This document shows, in pieces, positions 1 through 4,887 of a stretch of 11,400 bases of DNA. The position numbers and the translations under genes are program-made. The stretch is taken from contig JAUYJM010000070.1 in assembly GCA_030689285.1 (NCBI GenBank), forward strand, positions 1 to 11,400, given 5' to 3'. The stretch comes from a bacterium. Lineage in GTDB: Bacteria > Patescibacteriota > Minisyncoccia > Phycocordibacterales > GCA-002787175. Numbering within the stretch: position 1 is the first letter of the stretch; each line of letters opens with the position of its first letter. The notes under the pieces are model-generated. The model searched no databases and was not told where the DNA came from. It saw only the letters and a program-made list of their open reading frames with translations.

Positions 1-157
1 TTAACCCTTCACACTCTTATTCTCCCATGCTCCCCTGCCAGAGGGGTGAGGAAGCGAATACATGGAGCTTTCGCAAGGCCGGAGCGCGGGCAGCGCGAGG
101 CAGGGTTGAAAGATTTTTCCAGACAGAAAAATACTTTTGACCTCCCGAGTCCGCGAG

Positions 158-186
158 CCCCGTTAGAAACTTCGTTTCTAACGGGG
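158..186. repeat. 13-bp GC-capped hairpin shared by both elements
   Basis: CCCCGTTAGAAAC (158-170) pairs perfectly with GTTTCTAACGGGG (174-186) around a TTC loop. The same 29 bases recur at 4640-4668, each time preceded by a GAGTC-GCGAG stretch and followed by GCGAGGG. It is an internal module of the repeat element. No T-run follows on either strand, so it is not a typical terminator. Confidence 0.8.
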
Positions 187-240
187 CGAGGGTGAGGGGT
201 GGGAGTAAAGGGAGTACTGCATTCTTAGGCGGGGCAGGAA

Positions 241-391
241 GAATTTTCAATTTTCAATTTTGCCCCGTAAAATCGCTTCGCTCTCACGGGGCAGGCAATT
301 TTCAATCATAGAACCAAGCAAGGCGGGACGAATATCGGCTACGAATTTGATGCATTGAAAATTTCGGGATTTGATTGAAAATTGTAAATTC
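241..391. repeat. Nested AT-rich inverted repeat inside copy A
   Basis: GAATTTTCAATTTTCAAT (241-258) is inverted at 374-391 with 17 of 18 bases complementary. Between the arms is a second hairpin, GCCCCGT (262-268) with ACGGGGC (286-292). Copy B lacks this block altogether, so it looks like a small repeat inserted in, or kept only by, copy A. Nothing coding is visible in it. Confidence 0.55.
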
Positions 392-525
392 TCTCGCCCT
401 TTTGCTCCACCGTGCTCCGTCGCTGAAGCTTTAGCGGCATGCGACTAAGCTTAAGGCGACACGCAGTAGAAAAGGAGGAATAAAGCCATTTCTCTGCAGG
501 TGTGAGGGGTTACAATATGCGGGCA

Positions 526-552
526 TTGACAAAAAAACCTCCCACATATAAT
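526..552 (+). promoter_or_regulatory. Consensus-like sigma-70 promoter
   Basis: TTGACA at 526-531 and TATAAT at 547-552 both match the consensus exactly, with a 15-bp spacer, which is shorter than the preferred 16-18. Transcription would start near 559. No convincing start codon with a conserved frame follows, but a strong terminator begins about 40 bases later. The promoter therefore probably drives a short non-coding transcript. It lies 13 bases outside the end of repeat element A. Confidence 0.55.
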
Positions 553-558
553 ATAAAG

Positions 559-633
559 AGGAATTTTTGTTCTTCCCTGCGCCATACATAACCCTCCCCC
601 CTCCGGCAATTCGGCCGGAGGGGGTTTTCTTTT
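559..633 (+). ncRNA. Candidate small RNA of about 75 nt
   Basis: The interval runs from the predicted start site of the 526-552 promoter to the end of the T-run of the terminator at 597-633. The predicted transcript has an unstructured 5' part with a GAGGAAT stretch at its start, then a C-rich tract, then the 11-bp terminator stem. I do not recognise it as tmRNA, 6S, RNase P, SRP RNA or a known riboswitch, and no clear gene lies immediately downstream that it would lead. One frame stays open through it from a TTG at 567, but that frame continues into the inverted repeat and shows no protein character. The existence of the RNA is inferred only from the promoter-terminator pairing. Confidence 0.35.
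597..633 (+). terminator. Strong rho-independent terminator
   Basis: CCCCCTCCGGC (597-607) pairs perfectly with GCCGGAGGGGG (614-624) around a 6-base loop, and TTTTCTTTT (625-633) follows. The T-run is on the plus strand only, so the terminator acts on rightward transcription. No conserved plus-strand gene lies upstream of it in the window. Confidence 0.85.
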
Positions 634-648
634 GTAAACCTTACCTTT

Positions 649-809
649 CTTTGAATTACGAAACTCCAGATCCGCGTCTTTCTTTTCAATTTCGGCTACG
701 GCTTTGCAAAAATTATTCAACAGAACTCTCTCATATGCCTCATAATTTTTGCTTCGCCTCGCTCGAAATTGAAAAGAAATCCATCGGAAGCGAGTTTCGT
801 AACTCAAAG
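649..809. repeat. Long symmetrical inverted repeat (161 bp)
   Basis: Two 68-base arms (649-716 and 742-809) surround a 25-base loop. Pairing is in three blocks: 649-666 with 792-809 (17 of 18), 679-694 with 764-779 (16 of 16) and 706-716 with 742-752 (11 of 11). Symmetrical 12-base and 11-base mismatched segments separate them, giving about 49 of 68 pairs overall. Because the arms are inverted copies, reading either strand gives open frames with the same short words (SFQFR, KNY, EIEKK, EFRNSK), which are artefacts. No transposase or T-run is associated with it. It resembles a decaying MITE or a REP-like intergenic element. Confidence 0.75.
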
Positions 810-816
810 TACCTTT

Positions 817-924
817 CTAAAGACCTAACAATTTTTTTATGCTCTCAAATATAGCGGTTTTTTGTCTGTCGGTAAGGTCAAACAAAGAAGAAGAACTTGT
901 AACTGTTATGGATTCGCTACACAA
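817..924 (-). CDS. Possible small protein or gene remnant (35 codons)
   Basis: A frame opening at TTG (924) runs to TAG (817-819). It encodes a 35-residue peptide with a Ser-rich start (residues 10-13) followed by a helix-like stretch around LTDRQKTAIFESIKKLL (17-33). It lies 30 bases downstream of the CapA-like gene on the same strand. A very good ribosome binding site, AAGGAGG, is present at 947-941, but it is 16 bases from the TTG, which is too far for normal use. An ATG at 950 just before it opens a different 14-codon frame (906-950) that ends inside this one. One reading is a frameshifted remnant of a longer small gene; another is chance. I do not recognise the peptide. Confidence 0.22.
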   Translation of the reverse strand: MCSESITVTSSSSLFDLTDRQKTAIFESIKKLLGL

Positions 925-954
925 TATGTAGTCAGTTTATCCTCCTTCATAATT

Positions 955-2004
955 CTATTTCTCTAAACTCGGCTGATAGTGTTTGTTTAACAACACTTTC
1001 TTCAATCTCGCGTTTTTGATGCTTTTTCCCTCTATCTCCACTTCCAAAAGCCCTCCTTCCATAGTTTCGTCTGAAAAATACTGGTCAAAAATAAAATTGC
1101 CTAAACTGTAAGCAATATATCTGTTCTGATACTTTTCTAGTGGCTGTATGACATGCGGATGGTGGCCGACCACGAGGTCTGCTCCCGCCTCAATCGCCAA
1201 CCGACTTAGCTGTATTTGCCTTTTGTTTGGCAAAGATTGATATTCCTCGCCAAAATGAAAAGAAACTACCACGATATCGTTTTGGATTTGAGCAAATCCG
1301 ACATAGTTTGCCAGCTTTTCTTCATCTATCAGAGCTTCGCCGGACACGGCGCCATCAGCTTTGAGAAAAGTGTCAAAGTCGCTAAAAGCCAAAAAAGTGA
1401 TTTTAAGGTCGTTGATTTTTACAGACTTTCCGCCGTATGCTTCACCTTCGGTAAAACCCCCTCCCACATAGACTATACCTTCACTCTTAAAGCGTCCTAG
1501 CATATCTTCAAAAGCCTCTCTGCCCCAATCGTCGCTATGGTTGTTGGCGACAGACAAGATATCAAACCCCGCCTCCTTAAGAGCCGGCAGAGCTTCCACA
1601 TTCATTCTGAAAGAATATAAATCCCTCCTATCAAACCCTTTATCGGAAATCACCCCTTCCAGATTGCCGAAAACCAAATCGTATTTTAAAAATTCTTCTT
1701 TTACAAACTCAAAGGGGAAAGAAAATTTGCCGCCTGCGTGCCTTATGATTTCCGCCTCAACCCCCCTGTCAAGCATAATGTCTCCAACAAAAGCCAAAGT
1801 AACGATGTCTTTTTCCGGGGTATCTTCAATTTTTTCACCAACTGTGTCGGCGTTTATCACCAACGCTTCTTTTGAGTATTCAAAAGTGCTGTCCCCCAGA
1901 AAAAAATCCGCCCGAGAAGCGGCCAGAAAAAGCACAGAACAGAGTAATGTTACGCGTATCACAAAAAACAGACCCCTCACATCAAAATGACTGCCCGTAT
2001 TCAT
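955..2004 (-). CDS. CapA-family (PGA_cap) metallophosphatase, membrane anchored
   Basis: The 349-residue product belongs to the CapA/YwtB family of calcineurin-like metallophosphoesterase folds, named for poly-gamma-glutamate capsule synthesis; its substrate in this organism is unknown. A hydrophobic segment at residues 11-30 suits an uncleaved N-terminal anchor, leaving the enzyme domain outside the membrane. Domain signatures appear in order: FVGDIMLDR (72-80), GNLEG (113-117), ANNHSDDWG (153-161), SFHFGEEY (248-255), GADLVVGHHPHVIQP (274-288) and YSLGNFIFDQ (299-308). All the expected metal-ligand Asp, Asn and His residues are present. I chose the ATG at 2004 over an upstream TTG at 2052 because a perfect TATAAT lies six bases before it, so the longer frame would start upstream of transcription. 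No capBC genes are adjacent, so a capsule role should not be assumed. The gene is divergent from the HIT gene. Confidence 0.9.
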   Translation of the reverse strand: MNTGSHFDVRGLFFVIRVTLLCSVLFLAASRADFFLGDSTFEYSKEALVINADTVGEKIEDTPEKDIVTLAFVGDIMLDRGVEAEIIRHAGGKFSFPFEFVKEEFLKYDLVFGNLEGVISDKGFDRRDLYSFRMNVEALPALKEAGFDILSVANNHSDDWGREAFEDMLGRFKSEGIVYVGGGFTEGEAYGGKSVKINDLKITFLAFSDFDTFLKADGAVSGEALIDEEKLANYVGFAQIQNDIVVVSFHFGEEYQSLPNKRQIQLSRLAIEAGADLVVGHHPHVIQPLEKYQNRYIAYSLGNFIFDQYFSDETMEGGLLEVEIEGKSIKNARLKKVLLNKHYQPSLEK

Positions 2005-2010
2005 ACACAA

Positions 2011-2016
2011 ATTATA
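2011..2016 (-). promoter_or_regulatory. -10 box of the CapA-like gene
   Basis: On the minus strand TATAAT (2016 to 2011) is followed by six bases and then the ATG at 2004, so transcription would begin at or next to the A of the start codon. No good -35 is seen at 16-18 bp. A TTGACA on this strand is only three bases upstream of the -10 and so cannot serve. Confidence 0.5.
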
Positions 2017-2072
2017 CCTTGTCAAAGACACAGCGCATATGTTGACAATCAAGCTGTGAATTAAAAGAAATT

Positions 2073-2100
2073 ATGGCATCCGCATATTTTTTTGTATAAT
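2073..2100 (+). promoter_or_regulatory. Promoter of the HIT gene, probably leaderless
   Basis: ATGGCA (2073-2078, four of six against the -35 consensus) and a perfect TATAAT (2095-2100) are separated by 16 bp. Six bases follow, then the ATG at 2107. The expected start site coincides with that ATG. An earlier ATG at 2101 touches the -10 box and could not be in the transcript. Confidence 0.55.
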
Positions 2101-2106
2101 ATGCTT

Positions 2107-2481
2107 ATGAACGAATCGGATAAATGTATTTTCTGTAAAATCATCACAAGAGAAATCCCTGCCGAAATCGTTTATGAAGACGGTGATTTTTTGGCTTTTT
2201 TGGACATCCACCCGCAATCTCCGGGGCACACCCAAATAATTCCCAAAAAACATTACCGATGGGTATGGGATATGCCTGCCGAGGAAATCGGAAAATATTT
2301 TAAAGTCGCTCAAAAAATCGCGTTGGCGGAAAGAAAGGCCTTTGACACCGAGTGGATTTTAAGCAAAACAGTCGGAGACGAAGTCCCTCATGCCCACATA
2401 TGGGTATTTCCAAACGACAAAGTAGAGGGGGACAAAATGAACTTCAAAGAAAACGCGAAGAAAATCATAAATAGTTTGTAA
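2107..2481 (+). CDS. HIT-family (histidine triad) protein with altered triad
   Basis: The 124-residue product has the layout of the HINT/HIT family of nucleotide hydrolases, which act on nucleoside phosphoramidates and related nucleotides. The N-terminal CIFCKI with Cys7 and Cys10 matches the first half of the family's zinc site. FLDIHPQSPGHTQIIPKKHY (31-50) is the usual central segment. The signature is VPHAHIWVFP (93-102). The standard motif is H-x-H-x-H-x-x, so His95 and the nucleophile-position His97 are kept while the third His is Trp99. The Asn-x-Gly element that usually precedes the motif is not evident (KTVGDE at 87-92). The start is set by the TATAAT six bases upstream. The gene stands alone, divergent from the CapA-like gene and convergent with pgk. 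Its substrate is unknown. Confidence 0.9.
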   Translation: MNESDKCIFCKIITREIPAEIVYEDGDFLAFLDIHPQSPGHTQIIPKKHYRWVWDMPAEEIGKYFKVAQKIALAERKAFDTEWILSKTVGDEVPHAHIWVFPNDKVEGDKMNFKENAKKIINSL

Positions 2482-2512
2482 CCTGAAACATGTAGCGTGT
2501 AACATTTTCAGA

Positions 2513-2547
2513 ACAAACGGCTCACACTGGTAGTGTGAGCCGTTTGT
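2513..2547. terminator. Strong stem-loop between convergent genes
   Basis: ACAAACGGCTCACAC (2513-2527) pairs perfectly with GTGTGAGCCGTTTGT (2533-2547) around TGGTA, and the outer T-A of the loop can add a sixteenth pair. A T-rich tract follows on the plus strand (CTTCTTATCTT), so it fits termination after the HIT gene. It is also 15 bases past the pgk stop on the other strand, where the T-run is poor but the stem could still protect or end that mRNA. Confidence 0.85.
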
Positions 2548-2562
2548 CTTCTTATCTTAATT

Positions 2563-3690
2563 TTAATTGGCTTGGAGCGCCTCTATGCCCGGTAGAGTTT
2601 CGTTCGCCAAAAAATCCAACATCGCTCCGCCTCCCGTAGAAACAAAAGAAAATTTGTCGTGAATTCCGAGAGAGGAAATGGCGGCCAAAGTGTCTCCTCC
2701 TCCCACGATTGTCTTGGCGGAACTTAAAGCCATTGCCATCGCAAGTTCCTCCGTTCCTTTGGAAAAACCTTCTTCATAAAACCCGAGCGGGCCGTTCCAT
2801 ACGATGAGCTTCGCGTTTGATACAAGCGCGCTGAGTTCGGAAAGCGACTGCGGTCCTATGTCCACTATTTTATCTTCTCTTTTCAGAGAATTGAACGCTC
2901 TCATCTCCTTGCCCGCTTCGGAGCACACCTCTATGTCAATAGGATTTCGCAAGTTTTGATGTCCTTCAATTTTTTCCAGATTTGTAACGCCGTTTTCCGA
3001 ATGAGAAGAGTTGCCTATCTCAAGACCTCTGGCTTTGTAGATATCGTTTGACAGAGCTCCGGCTACATACACGGTATCCGCGATATCCAAAAACTTTTTT
3101 ACCAACGGCAGTTTCGTATTGAATTTAGCGCCGCCGAGCACAAAAAGAAAGGGGTGTTCGGGCGAAAAAACCTGTGATAAGCTCTTGACTTCTTCGGCAA
3201 AGAGCAAACCGGCAAAATGCGGTAAAAATTTCGGCAGACCGACCAAAGAAGCGTGCTCTCTGTGTGAAACAGAAAAAGCTTCATTTACATAAAGGTCTCC
3301 GAGCTCAGAAAGTTTTTTTGCAAAATTTATATCGTTTGATTCTTCGCCTTCAAAAAGGCGAATGTTCTCCAAGAGGACAAAACTTCCATTTTCTAAAACT
3401 TCCAGCGCCTCTTTTGCTTCTTCAATGGTTTTTTGAAAAGAAATTTTTACTTTTCCTTTCAGACTTTCAAGTATCGGCTCCAGAGTCGCGCTCGGATTGT
3501 CCGTATGAGAAATAAGCAAAGTCTTGGCCTGCCGCGACTGTAAAAATTCCAAAGTCGGCATAATTTTCTTAAGACGAAAATCATCGGCGATACGGCCGTT
3601 TATTATGGGGATATTGAGGTCTACCCTCATTATTACCTTTTTACCCAAAACGGGAGGAGCTTCATTTAATACGGGAAACTTGTAGTCCAT
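2563..3690 (-). CDS. pgk: Phosphoglycerate kinase
   Basis: The 375-residue product transfers phosphate between 1,3-bisphosphoglycerate and ADP in cytoplasmic glycolysis. It is slightly shorter than the usual 390-400 residues. Signatures in order are MRVDLNIP (21-28, substrate Asp24 and Asn26), Arg39, LLENIRLFEGEE (106-117, Arg111), NEAFSVSHREHAS (136-148, Arg144), LGGAK (185-189), VWNGPLGF, GGGDT (330-334) and STGGGA (351-356) of the nucleotide side. The usual SHLGRP substrate loop reads SHTDNP (61-66), so the Arg that normally contacts 3-phosphoglycerate is Asn65. Where many homologues have GGGMA, this one has AGALS. The ATG lies three bases after the tpiA stop with only a weak GGAAA about 15 bases upstream, so translation is probably coupled to tpiA. 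Confidence 0.97.
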   Translation of the reverse strand: MDYKFPVLNEAPPVLGKKVIMRVDLNIPIINGRIADDFRLKKIMPTLEFLQSRQAKTLLISHTDNPSATLEPILESLKGKVKISFQKTIEEAKEALEVLENGSFVLLENIRLFEGEESNDINFAKKLSELGDLYVNEAFSVSHREHASLVGLPKFLPHFAGLLFAEEVKSLSQVFSPEHPFLFVLGGAKFNTKLPLVKKFLDIADTVYVAGALSNDIYKARGLEIGNSSHSENGVTNLEKIEGHQNLRNPIDIEVCSEAGKEMRAFNSLKREDKIVDIGPQSLSELSALVSNAKLIVWNGPLGFYEEGFSKGTEELAMAMALSSAKTIVGGGDTLAAISSLGIHDKFSFVSTGGGAMLDFLANETLPGIEALQAN

Positions 3691-3693
3691 AAT

Positions 3694-4455
3694 TTAAGCT
3701 GTTTCCATAATTTTAGCGATTTCTTTAAAGTGGGAAGGCATAAGACTTTCGTGGCCGACCAAAAAACCGGCTATACCGGAAGACATAAGCTCTGCCGCAT
3801 TTTTATCCGAGACTGAACCTCCGTAAAGAACTTTTATGCCGTGAGCCGACTCGCTATCGTAGATGCCGTTTATAACTTTTCTTATAAAAAGAACCGTTTC
3901 CTCCAGACCTGATTTGTCTATGGCGAATTTTGACGACTTTCCTATCGCCCAAATCGGCTCGTAAGCGACAATAACGTCTTTTAAAAATCTTTTCGGCACT
4001 TTTGCCAGCGAATTTTTGATTTGTTCCTCCAAAAATCCAAAATGAGAACCCTCATCGTCGCGCGTTTTCTCACCGACACACAGTATCACTCTAAAACCCT
4101 CTTCTCTCCCGACAAAAACTTTCTTTGAAATCTGTTCTTCGGTTTCTCCCATAGCTCTCCTTTCAGAGTGCCCGACTATCACGGTATCGGCTCCGACACT
4201 CTGAAGTTCTAGTATGCTCACTTCTCCCGTATAAGCGCCGTATTTTTCCGAGAAAACGTTTTGGCCGCCAAGTCTTACGTTGCCGGCCAAATCCATTTTT
4301 TTTAGAGAGTTTATAAAAGTAAAAGGCGGGCAAACCGTGATTTCTATTTTGTTTAGCTTAACGGCAAATTTTTTGACCGCGACAAAGATTTCCTTGGCTT
4401 TGCCAATGTCTGAAGGGTTCATTTTCCAGTTGCCCACTATGATTTTTTTGCCCAT
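3694..4455 (-). CDS. tpiA: Triosephosphate isomerase
   Basis: The 253-residue product interconverts dihydroxyacetone phosphate and glyceraldehyde 3-phosphate in the cytoplasm. The TIM-barrel signatures are complete: VGNWKMN (7-13, catalytic Asn9 and Lys11), VGHSERR (94-100, electrophile His96), AYEPIWAIG (164-172, base Glu166), YGGSV (211-215) and GFLVGHESL (230-238) of the phosphate site. The flexible loop 6 reads IGKSSKFA rather than the common IGTGKTA. I chose the ATG at 4455 because the protein then begins exactly as the family does and AGGA lies just upstream. An in-frame ATG at 4488 would add 11 residues; it sits six bases after a -10 box and could start a leaderless mRNA. The gene is first in the tpiA-pgk operon, with a three-base gap to pgk. 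Confidence 0.96.
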   Translation of the reverse strand: MGKKIIVGNWKMNPSDIGKAKEIFVAVKKFAVKLNKIEITVCPPFTFINSLKKMDLAGNVRLGGQNVFSEKYGAYTGEVSILELQSVGADTVIVGHSERRAMGETEEQISKKVFVGREEGFRVILCVGEKTRDDEGSHFGFLEEQIKNSLAKVPKRFLKDVIVAYEPIWAIGKSSKFAIDKSGLEETVLFIRKVINGIYDSESAHGIKVLYGGSVSDKNAAELMSSGIAGFLVGHESLMPSHFKEIAKIMETA

Positions 4456-4494
4456 TTTTCCTGATGAAAATTTTCCTTTTTTTAGCATTATTAA

Positions 4495-4503
4495 AGTATA
4501 CCA
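4495..4503 (-). promoter_or_regulatory. Extended -10 promoter of tpiA-pgk
   Basis: On the minus strand TGG-TATACT (4503 to 4495) is an extended -10 element (TGn plus a five-of-six TATAAT). Six bases later comes the ATG at 4488, and the family-like start at 4455 follows. Transcription should begin close to 4488. No recognisable -35 exists at 17 bp (TTACTT), which an extended -10 can tolerate. The promoter lies 32 bases from the end of repeat element B. Confidence 0.6.
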
Positions 4504-4534
4504 AAAAGCCGCCAATCAAGTAACATAAGTCAAT

Positions 4535-4779
4535 GTAACTCTCCACACCTCTTATTCTCCCCAGCTCCCCTGCCAGAGGGGAGCTCCCGAGTCAGCGAGG
4601 GTGAGGGGTGGGAGTAAAGGGAGTACCCGAGTCGGCGAGCCCCGTTAGAAACTTCGTTTCTAACGGGGCGAGGGGGAGGGATTTTTTCTCCCTTTCAACA
4701 AATCCTCCGTCTCGCAGACTCGCCACCTCCTTTAAAAAAGGAGGAATATGGCCATTTCTCTGCATGTGTGGAGAGTTAC
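4535..4779. mobile_element. MITE-like non-coding repeat element, copy B
   Basis: The ends are perfect 14-bp inverted repeats, GTAACTCTCCACAC (4535-4548) and GTGTGGAGAGTTAC (4766-4779). Inside lie three hairpins in a row: AGCTCCCCT with AGGGGAGCT (4563-4585), the 13-bp hairpin at 4640-4668, and CCTCCTTT with AAAGGAGG (4726-4744). Its terminal and subterminal sequences match copy A at 1-513. The flanks show no clear target-site duplication. It holds no transposase and no credible gene; frames across it repeat the same peptide as frames across copy A. It separates the 3' end of the pilus operon from the tpiA promoter. Confidence 0.72.
4640..4668. repeat. Second copy of the 13-bp hairpin module
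   Basis: CCCCGTTAGAAAC (4640-4652), TTC loop, GTTTCTAACGGGG (4656-4668). It is identical over 29 bases to positions 158-186 and marks the shared core of elements A and B. Confidence 0.8.
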
Positions 4780-4887
4780 GAACCTGTATTTTCCGATGAA
4801 ATGACATTTGACCGAGAGTCAGCTCCGCTCAAACGCAAAAACTGAAATTTCCTTGATTCAACCGCGAGTGATGCGTTGCCTGCTTGA

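Larger units (their letters stand above)
1..513. mobile_element. MITE-like non-coding repeat element, copy A
   Basis: The left end reads TTAACCCTTCACAC (1-14) and the right end GTGTGAGGGGTTAC (500-513). These are inverted copies of each other at 12 of 14 bases. Just inside them, the left segment (TCTTATTCTCC, then the CCCCTGCCAGAGGGG hairpin) and the right segment (AAAAGGAGGAAT, then GCCATTTCTCTGCA) match the same places in the 245-bp element at 4535-4779. Copy A is longer because its middle carries extra GC-rich sequence and a nested AT-rich inverted repeat at 241-391. No transposase is present, and no reading frame in it looks like a real protein. The element may start before the window edge, and no target-site duplication can be tested on the left. 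A non-autonomous, MITE-like nature is inferred from the inverted ends and the second copy. Confidence 0.6.

Noticed and set aside
158..186. Rho-independent terminator
   Set aside because: The stem is strong, but neither strand has a T-run after it, and the identical copy at 4640-4668 lies inside a repeat element, so it is better explained as part of that element.
17..250. Minus-strand 77-codon frame across element A, and a similar 71-codon frame at 4592-4807
   Set aside because: Both contain the same peptide APLETKFLTGLADSG only because they read the same repeated hairpin and its flanks. The rest is Pro/Leu-rich low-complexity translation of GC-rich repeats, with no ribosome binding site.
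1..513. CRISPR-like array suggested by repeated hairpins
   Set aside because: The repeated units are hairpins of different sequence without regular spacing or unique spacers of constant length, and no cas gene is present.
451..854. Overlapping open frames on both strands (minus 451-807 and plus 567-854) with similar peptides
   Set aside because: The shared words SFQFR, KNY, EIEKK and EFRNSK arise because the inverted repeat at 649-809 reads alike on both strands. Both frames also run through the terminator at 597-633.
1216..1990. Plus-strand frames of 94 and 149 codons inside the CapA-like gene
   Set aside because: They are shadows of a strongly supported metallophosphatase on the other strand, lack family motifs and have Ser/Lys-rich composition typical of antisense reading.
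2042..2047. TTGACA on the plus strand upstream of the HIT gene as its -35 box
   Set aside because: It is 47 bases from the TATAAT at 2095, far outside the usable spacing; ATGGCA at 2073-2078 is at the right distance.
2071..2313. Minus-strand 80-codon frame over the HIT gene
   Set aside because: It is antisense to a recognisable HIT protein and has no conserved features.
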